From Flavobacteriales bacterium UBA7612 (GTDB lineage: Bacteria > Bacteroidota > Bacteroidia > Flavobacteriales > Weeksellaceae), in contig DLJQ01000019.1 in assembly GCA_002484335.1 (NCBI GenBank), positions 19,400-54,643 of the forward strand: a stretch of 35,244 nucleotides of DNA, given 5' to 3'. Shown piece after piece: positions 30,619-35,244 of the stretch (positions within the stretch are counted from its first letter, which is position 1; each line of letters begins with the position of its first letter). The translations under genes were made by a program, and so were the position numbers. The notes beneath the pieces are model-generated. The model was not told where the DNA came from. It did not search any database and saw only the letters and a program-made list of their open reading frames with translations.

Positions 30619-31248
30619 ATGATTGATATAATTTTAAAATACTTTCCTAATTTATCAGAAAAACAAATAGAACAATTTTCTAAAGTTGGTGATTTGTATA
30701 AAGAATGGAATGATCAAATCAATGTTGTCTCTCGTAAAGATATTGACGAAATTTATGTAAATCATATATTACATTCTTTAGCTATTGCGAAAGTAATGGA
30801 ATTTGCTGATAATTCCGATGTTTTAGATGTTGGTACTGGAGGAGGATTACCAGGTATTCCTTTGGCAATATTGTTTCCTAATGTTAATTTTCATTTGGTA
30901 GATTCTATCGGTAAAAAAATAAAAGTTGTACAAGGAGTTGCAGATGGACTTGGTTTAACGAATGTAAAAGCAGAACAAAAACGAGCAGAAGAAATAAAAG
31001 ATAAATACGATTTCGTAGTTTCTAGAGCTGTAACTGCCATGCCAAGATTCGCTGGTTGGATAAGAGGTAAATTCAAAAAAGAATCTATAAATCCTTTTCC
31101 AAACGGATTATTATATCTTAAAGGAGGAGATTTATCGGAGGAATTAGCCGACTTTCCAAAGGCGGTATTATTCGATATACAAAACTTTTTTGATGAAGAT
31201 TTTTTTGAGACAAAAAAAGTCGTTTATCTAGAGAAGAAAGATATATAA
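30619..31248 (+). CDS. rsmG: 16S rRNA (guanine-N7)-methyltransferase RsmG (GidB)
   Basis: RsmG methylates N7 of G527 of 16S rRNA with SAM. The 209-residue Rossmann-fold enzyme has an N-terminal helical segment (YKEWNDQINVVSRKDIDEIY) with the family's conserved N-V-V-S-R-K run. The SAM loop is VLDVGTGGGLPGIPLAI, followed by HLVDSIGKKIKVV and DFVVSRAVTAM. In other bacteria, loss of this enzyme gives low-level streptomycin resistance. It follows the GAF-domain gene by four bases and ends at a strong terminator. Confidence 0.95.
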   Translation: MIDIILKYFPNLSEKQIEQFSKVGDLYKEWNDQINVVSRKDIDEIYVNHILHSLAIAKVMEFADNSDVLDVGTGGGLPGIPLAILFPNVNFHLVDSIGKKIKVVQGVADGLGLTNVKAEQKRAEEIKDKYDFVVSRAVTAMPRFAGWIRGKFKKESINPFPNGLLYLKGGDLSEELADFPKAVLFDIQNFFDEDFFETKKVVYLEKKDI

Positions 31249-31284
31249 TCAAAAAGCGAAATCTTAAGATTTCGCTTTTTGATT
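31247..31284. terminator. Bidirectional terminator between rsmG and the MscS gene
   Basis: A perfect 17-base inverted repeat (31247-31263 with 31268-31284, arm AATCAAAAAGCGAAATC) around TTAA. It contains the last codons and stop of the minus-strand channel gene. Confidence 0.85.
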
Positions 31285-32145
31285 TTCTGTAATTTTTACT
31301 TCCAAAATATTATTAGGTAATTTATAGCCTTTTTCTAATATTGTTTGAAAAGTTTTTAGCATAATGTTGCTTCGTAATTTTTTATCAGTATCAATATTAT
31401 TTTTTATACTAATCCAATATTCAATTTTTATATTCACTGTACTTGCCGATAATTCTTCAATAAAAATAAGTGGTTCCGGATCAGTTAAAACCTGATCAAA
31501 TTCTTTTAAAATTCCTTCGATAAGTAGAATTATATTTTGAATATCATCATTGTAATCTAATCCTATTTCAAATTCATCTCTAATAATATGATCTACTGTG
31601 TAATTTTGTAAAGCTTCTGTCACCATTGTTCCATTAGGAATAAAAACATTTCGTCCATCTAAACCTTTTATAATCGTTTCTCGCAATGACATAGAAACTA
31701 CTTGACCTTTTATATCATTAATTTCTATAATATCACCAATTTCAAAAGGTCGACTAAACGCCATTGAAATACCAGATAAAAAATTTTCTCCAATATCTTT
31801 TAAAGCAAATCCTAAAACAAATGTTCCAATTCCAGCTCCAGTTAGAATATCAGCTGTAATTTGTCCCCAACCTAATATAGTTAAGCAGATAATTATAAGT
31901 AAGATAAATAAGACAAGACTAATTATCTTGACAAGGAAATCGCTAACTAACGGATCAGAAGATTTTTTATCAATAATTTTAAATGCTATTTTACTAGAAT
32001 ATCGAATAATTAAAATACCAATTAGTCCAACAATTATTGACAAAGCAATGGATGGAAGAATTTTTAAAAAATAATTCCAAGAACTAATAAGTAACTCATC
32101 GAAACGAATAATTTCCTCATTGAGTATAACGTCTTTTACATTCAT
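31264..32145 (-). CDS. Small-conductance mechanosensitive channel (MscS family)
   Basis: This 293-residue inner-membrane channel opens under membrane tension to release solutes after osmotic downshock. Three membrane helices are visible. The pore-lining TM3 is seen as GAGIGTFVLGFALKDIGEN, with the family's glycine/alanine pattern, followed by FLSGISMAFSRPFEIGD. The beta domain has VVSMSLRETIIKGLDGRN and VFIPNGTM. The C-terminal alpha-beta domain completes the heptamer's vestibule. The size is that of E. coli MscS. It is a single gene, divergent from gyrB, with a weak TATATTTA in place of a -7 box. Confidence 0.93.
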   Translation of the reverse strand: MNVKDVILNEEIIRFDELLISSWNYFLKILPSIALSIIVGLIGILIIRYSSKIAFKIIDKKSSDPLVSDFLVKIISLVLFILLIIICLTILGWGQITADILTGAGIGTFVLGFALKDIGENFLSGISMAFSRPFEIGDIIEINDIKGQVVSMSLRETIIKGLDGRNVFIPNGTMVTEALQNYTVDHIIRDEFEIGLDYNDDIQNIILLIEGILKEFDQVLTDPEPLIFIEELSASTVNIKIEYWISIKNNIDTDKKLRSNIMLKTFQTILEKGYKLPNNILEVKITENQKAKS

Positions 32146-32265
32146 TTTTTTGGTTAATTAATTTACGAATAAATATAGTTCATTTTTATTTTGTTAATGT
32201 TTTTTTAACCATTTAATTTAAGGCTCTTTTATTCAAAAATAAGAGGAAATTTCACTAGAATTCAT

Positions 32266-32273
32266 TATATTTG
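32266..32273 (+). promoter_or_regulatory. gyrB: -7 box of gyrB
   Basis: TATATTTG matches TAnnTTTG and ends 27 bases before the gyrB ATG. No -33 TTTG is found at the right distance. Confidence 0.4.
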
Positions 32274-32300
32274 TTTGTTTTAAAAAGTTAGAGACATATT

Positions 32301-34244
32301 ATGAGTAATAACACATATACAGCGGATAATATCCAGGCATTAGAAGGAATGGAGCATGTTCGTCTACGTCCTTCGATGTATATCGGAGATGTAGGAGTTA
32401 GAGGATTACACCACTTGGTTTATGAAGTAGTAGATAACTCTATCGATGAAGCTTTAGCAGGATATTGTGATACAATTAAAGTTACAATTTTAGAAGGAAA
32501 CTCAATTCGTGTAGAAGATAATGGGCGAGGAATCCCTGTTGATCTTCATAAAAAAGAAGGAAAATCTGCTCTTGAGGTTGTAATGACTAAAATTGGTGCT
32601 GGTGGTAAATTTGATAAAGATACTTATAAAGTTTCTGGAGGTTTACACGGGGTTGGTGTTTCATGTGTTAATGCACTTTCTAACCATTTAACAGCAGAAG
32701 TATATAAGAATGGTAAAAAATACATTCAAGAATATGCAAAAGGAAAACCTTTATTCGATGTAAAAGAAGTAGGTGAAACGGAGAAAAATGGAACAATAGT
32801 TACTTTTACTCCAGATGATACGATTTTTCAGGAAGTACAAACATATAATTACCAAACTTTAGCGAATCGTTTAAGAGAGTTATCTTTCTTAAATAAAGGG
32901 ATTAATATTACTTTGACAGATGAAAGAGAAAAAGATGCTGATGGTAATTTCATTACAGAACTTTTTCATTCTGATGAAGGTTTAAAAGAGTTTGTTGAGT
33001 TTGTTGATGGAAATCGAGAAGCTATTATGGATAAAGTAATCTTTATGGAAGGAGAACGTGAAGGAATTCCAGTTGAGGTTGCGATGAGATATAATACTTC
33101 TTACACAGAAAATGTACATTCTTACGTAAATAATATAAATACACACGAAGGAGGAACTCATTTATCTGGTTTCCGTCGTGCTTTGACTCGTACACTTAAA
33201 AAATACGCTGAGGAAAACTTTAATCTTGCAAAAGAAAAAGTAGAGATTGTTGGTGATGATTTCCGTGAGGGATTAACAGCTGTAATTTCTGTAAAAGTTA
33301 TGGAGCCTCAGTTTGAAGGTCAAACAAAAACTAAATTAGGAAACTCTGAAGTTTCTCCTGCTGTTGATAAAATAGTAGCAGAAATGTTAACTAATTTCTT
33401 AGAAGAAAATCCTGCAGAAGCAAAATTAATTGTAGATAAAGTAATTTTAGCAGCTAAAGCTCGTCAAGCAGCTAAGAAGGCTAGAGAGATGGTACAACGT
33501 AAAAACCCAATGGGTGGAAGTGGTTTACCAGGTAAACTAGCCGATTGTTCTTCTCGTAAACCAGAAGAATCAGAATTATTCCTTGTCGAGGGAGATTCTG
33601 CCGGAGGTACAGCTAAACAAGGACGTGATCGCCATTTTCAAGCAATATTACCATTACGAGGTAAAATCTTGAATGTAGAGAAAGCAATGGCACATAAAGT
33701 GTTAGATAACGAAGAAATTAAAAATATATATACTGCTTTAGGAGTAACAATAGGAACTGAAGAAGATTCAAAAGCTTTAAATCTTACTAAGTTACGTTAC
33801 CATAAAGTTGTAATTATGACCGATGCCGATGTTGATGGTTCTCACATTTCAACATTGATACTTACATTCTTTTTCCGTTATATGAAAGAGTTGATAGAAC
33901 AAGGACACGTTTATATTGCAACTCCACCATTATATTTAGTTAAAAAAGGTGCTAAAGCTGAATATGCTTGGGATGATAAAGACCGTGAACGTTTAACAGC
34001 AGAATTTTCTACAGATGGATCTGGAAAAGGGGTGACTATCCAACGATACAAAGGTCTTGGGGAAATGAATGCTGAACAATTATGGGATACTACTCTTAAC
34101 CCAGAGCATAGAACATTAAGAAAAGTAACAATAGATAATGCAACAGAAGCAGATCGTGTATTTTCTATGTTGATGGGAGATGACGTTCCACCACGTAGAG
34201 AATTTATTGAGAAGAATGCTCATTATGCAAAAATCGATGTTTAA
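32301..34244 (+). CDS. gyrB: DNA gyrase subunit B
   Basis: GyrB supplies the ATPase and part of the cleavage site of DNA gyrase, which introduces negative supercoils. The 647-residue protein has ATP-site residues E42, N46 (EVVDNSIDEA) and D73 (VEDNGRGIP) at E. coli numbering, and the lid GGLHGVGVSCVNALS. Transducer residues follow, then the TOPRIM metal site EGDSAGG and DADVDGSHI. QRYKGLGEMNAEQLW is the C-terminal signature. The chain lacks the 170-residue insert of the E. coli enzyme, as is normal for Bacteroidota. Quinolone or novobiocin resistance was not assessed. mdh follows after 35 bases. Confidence 0.98.
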   Translation: MSNNTYTADNIQALEGMEHVRLRPSMYIGDVGVRGLHHLVYEVVDNSIDEALAGYCDTIKVTILEGNSIRVEDNGRGIPVDLHKKEGKSALEVVMTKIGAGGKFDKDTYKVSGGLHGVGVSCVNALSNHLTAEVYKNGKKYIQEYAKGKPLFDVKEVGETEKNGTIVTFTPDDTIFQEVQTYNYQTLANRLRELSFLNKGINITLTDEREKDADGNFITELFHSDEGLKEFVEFVDGNREAIMDKVIFMEGEREGIPVEVAMRYNTSYTENVHSYVNNINTHEGGTHLSGFRRALTRTLKKYAEENFNLAKEKVEIVGDDFREGLTAVISVKVMEPQFEGQTKTKLGNSEVSPAVDKIVAEMLTNFLEENPAEAKLIVDKVILAAKARQAAKKAREMVQRKNPMGGSGLPGKLADCSSRKPEESELFLVEGDSAGGTAKQGRDRHFQAILPLRGKILNVEKAMAHKVLDNEEIKNIYTALGVTIGTEEDSKALNLTKLRYHKVVIMTDADVDGSHISTLILTFFFRYMKELIEQGHVYIATPPLYLVKKGAKAEYAWDDKDRERLTAEFSTDGSGKGVTIQRYKGLGEMNAEQLWDTTLNPEHRTLRKVTIDNATEADRVFSMLMGDDVPPRREFIEKNAHYAKIDV

Positions 34245-34279
34245 ATAAATATTGTTAAACCAATCTTAAAATTTTTATT

Positions 34280-35206
34280 ATGAAAGTTTCAATTATAGGT
34301 GCTGGAAATGTAGGTGCAACATGTGCTCAAGTTTTGGCTTATCAACAAATCGCAGATGAAGTTGTTTTGTTAGATATCAACGAAGGTTATGCCGAAGGGA
34401 AAGCCATGGATATTATGCAAAGTGCTCATGCAATTGGGTTTGATACTGTAGTTAAAGGTTCTACAAATGACTATAAACAAACTGAAAATAGTGATGTAGT
34501 TGTTGTGACTTCTGGTATACCTAGAAAACCAGGAATGACTAGAGAAGAGTTGATTTCTACGAATGTTAAAATTGTAGAAACTGTTATCAAAAGTACTTTA
34601 GAACATTCTCCAAATGCAGTTTTAATTATTGTAACTAATCCTTTAGATACAATAACTTATGCAGCATTGAAATTATCTAATCTTCCAAAAAATAGAGTTA
34701 TTGGAATGGGAAATCTTTTAGATTCATCTCGTTTTAAATATTTCTTAAGCAAAAAATCAAATTTACCAATTAGTGAATTAGATGCTATTGTTATAGGAGG
34801 ACATGGTGATACTACAATGATTCCTTTACCGAATTATTCTAAGTATAAAGGATTACCAATACAAGATTTTTTAACTCAACAAGAAATTGATGAGGTAGTT
34901 AGTGAGACTATGGTAGGCGGTGCAACTCTTACAAAATTATTAGGAACATCTGCTTGGTATGCTCCAGGTGCATCTGCAGCTTATATGGTTGATGCGATTT
35001 TACATGATAAAAAGAAATTGATTCCTTGTGCTGTTTTACTAGAAGGAGAATACGATACAAATGACGTTGTAGTTGGTGTTCCTTGTGTTATTGGTAAAAA
35101 CGGATGGGAAAAAATTATTGAATTAGATTTAACAGATTCTGAGAAAGAAAAATTTAAATCTAGTGTAGATGCAATTAAAGAAGTTAATGCTCAAATTCCT
35201 TTCTAG
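34280..35206 (+). CDS. mdh: Malate dehydrogenase
   Basis: Mdh interconverts malate and oxaloacetate with NAD in the TCA cycle. The 308-residue lactate/malate dehydrogenase-fold protein has the NAD loop GAGNVGA (7-13), D32 at the end of strand two (NAD rather than NADP preference), and substrate arginines in IPRKPGMTREE. Also seen are VTNPLD and the catalytic H175 in VIGGHGDTTM. The R82 context and length fit the LDH-like type 3 malate dehydrogenase found in Bacteroidota. It follows gyrB by 35 bases and could be read from the same transcript. The 38 bases after its stop reach the window end without a complete terminator. Confidence 0.96.
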   Translation: MKVSIIGAGNVGATCAQVLAYQQIADEVVLLDINEGYAEGKAMDIMQSAHAIGFDTVVKGSTNDYKQTENSDVVVVTSGIPRKPGMTREELISTNVKIVETVIKSTLEHSPNAVLIIVTNPLDTITYAALKLSNLPKNRVIGMGNLLDSSRFKYFLSKKSNLPISELDAIVIGGHGDTTMIPLPNYSKYKGLPIQDFLTQQEIDEVVSETMVGGATLTKLLGTSAWYAPGASAAYMVDAILHDKKKLIPCAVLLEGEYDTNDVVVGVPCVIGKNGWEKIIELDLTDSEKEKFKSSVDAIKEVNAQIPF

Positions 35207-35244
35207 GATTTATTGACTAAAATGTATAAAATAAAAAACTCGAC

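Noticed and set aside
35207..35244. Possible left arm of a terminator after mdh (AAAAAACTCGAC)
   Set aside because: The window ends before any partner arm, so a hairpin cannot be shown.
1..35244. CRISPR array, prophage, integron, insertion sequence, tRNA or rRNA
   Set aside because: No evenly spaced repeats, phage or recombinase genes, transposase motifs or tRNA cloverleaf were found on reading both strands.

Overview
The window is chromosomal DNA from a strongly AT-rich member of the class Flavobacteriia (Bacteroidota), possibly close to Empedobacter or another Weeksellaceae/Flavobacteriaceae genus. The genus is inferred from gene content only. The class call rests on these points: an XrtF exosortase with its partner protein, a DUF5687-type ABC exporter subunit, a Bacteroidota-type putative porin, repeated copies of the Bacteroidota sigma factor -7 box (TAnnTTTG), few Shine-Dalgarno sequences, and a short-form GyrB. 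No rRNA, tRNA, CRISPR array, transposase, integrase or phage gene was seen.

Left part (1-8.4 kb, almost all minus strand). It starts with a thioredoxin-reductase-like flavoprotein, followed by a run of a GNAT acetyltransferase, a small exported protein and an exported two-lobed retropepsin-like protease. Next is the methionine importer metN-metI-metQ, which has its own promoter, a leader hairpin containing an 8-residue upstream ORF, and a terminator. A small NATD1-like acetyltransferase and a SWIM zinc-finger protein follow.

Middle (8.4-20.5 kb). A two-gene ABC exporter (DUF5687 membrane protein plus ATPase) meets a DUF2809 membrane gene tail to tail. Then come folE-cysS and a putative porin. 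Two TonB-dependent receptors converge on one terminator, and the first is broken by a single-base frameshift. A periplasmic thioredoxin-like gene is divergent from the second receptor. One 14-base motif occurs three times, always in front of these receptors, and looks like an iron-repressor (Fur-type) site.

Right part (20.5-35.2 kb). Minus-strand genes are a class D beta-lactamase, an unknown zinc-ribbon protein, folA, an M1 aminopeptidase, ferritin and thyA. Then come a small membrane gene, rlmB with a second small membrane gene, the XrtF pair, and a divergent GAF-domain (free methionine sulfoxide reductase-like) gene with rsmG. The window ends with an MscS channel, gyrB and mdh. Folate/thymidylate genes (folE, folA, thyA) and iron genes (receptors, ferritin) recur but sit in separate transcription units.

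The least explained structure is a family of four diverged intergenic elements (A-D, about 95-155 bases). Each has a variable central palindrome flanked by conserved arms. They sit in the three longest gene-free stretches and one divergent promoter region. The metN leader ORF/hairpin, the shared 14-mer, and the beta-lactamase with an altered YGN motif next to an unknown gene also deserve a second look.
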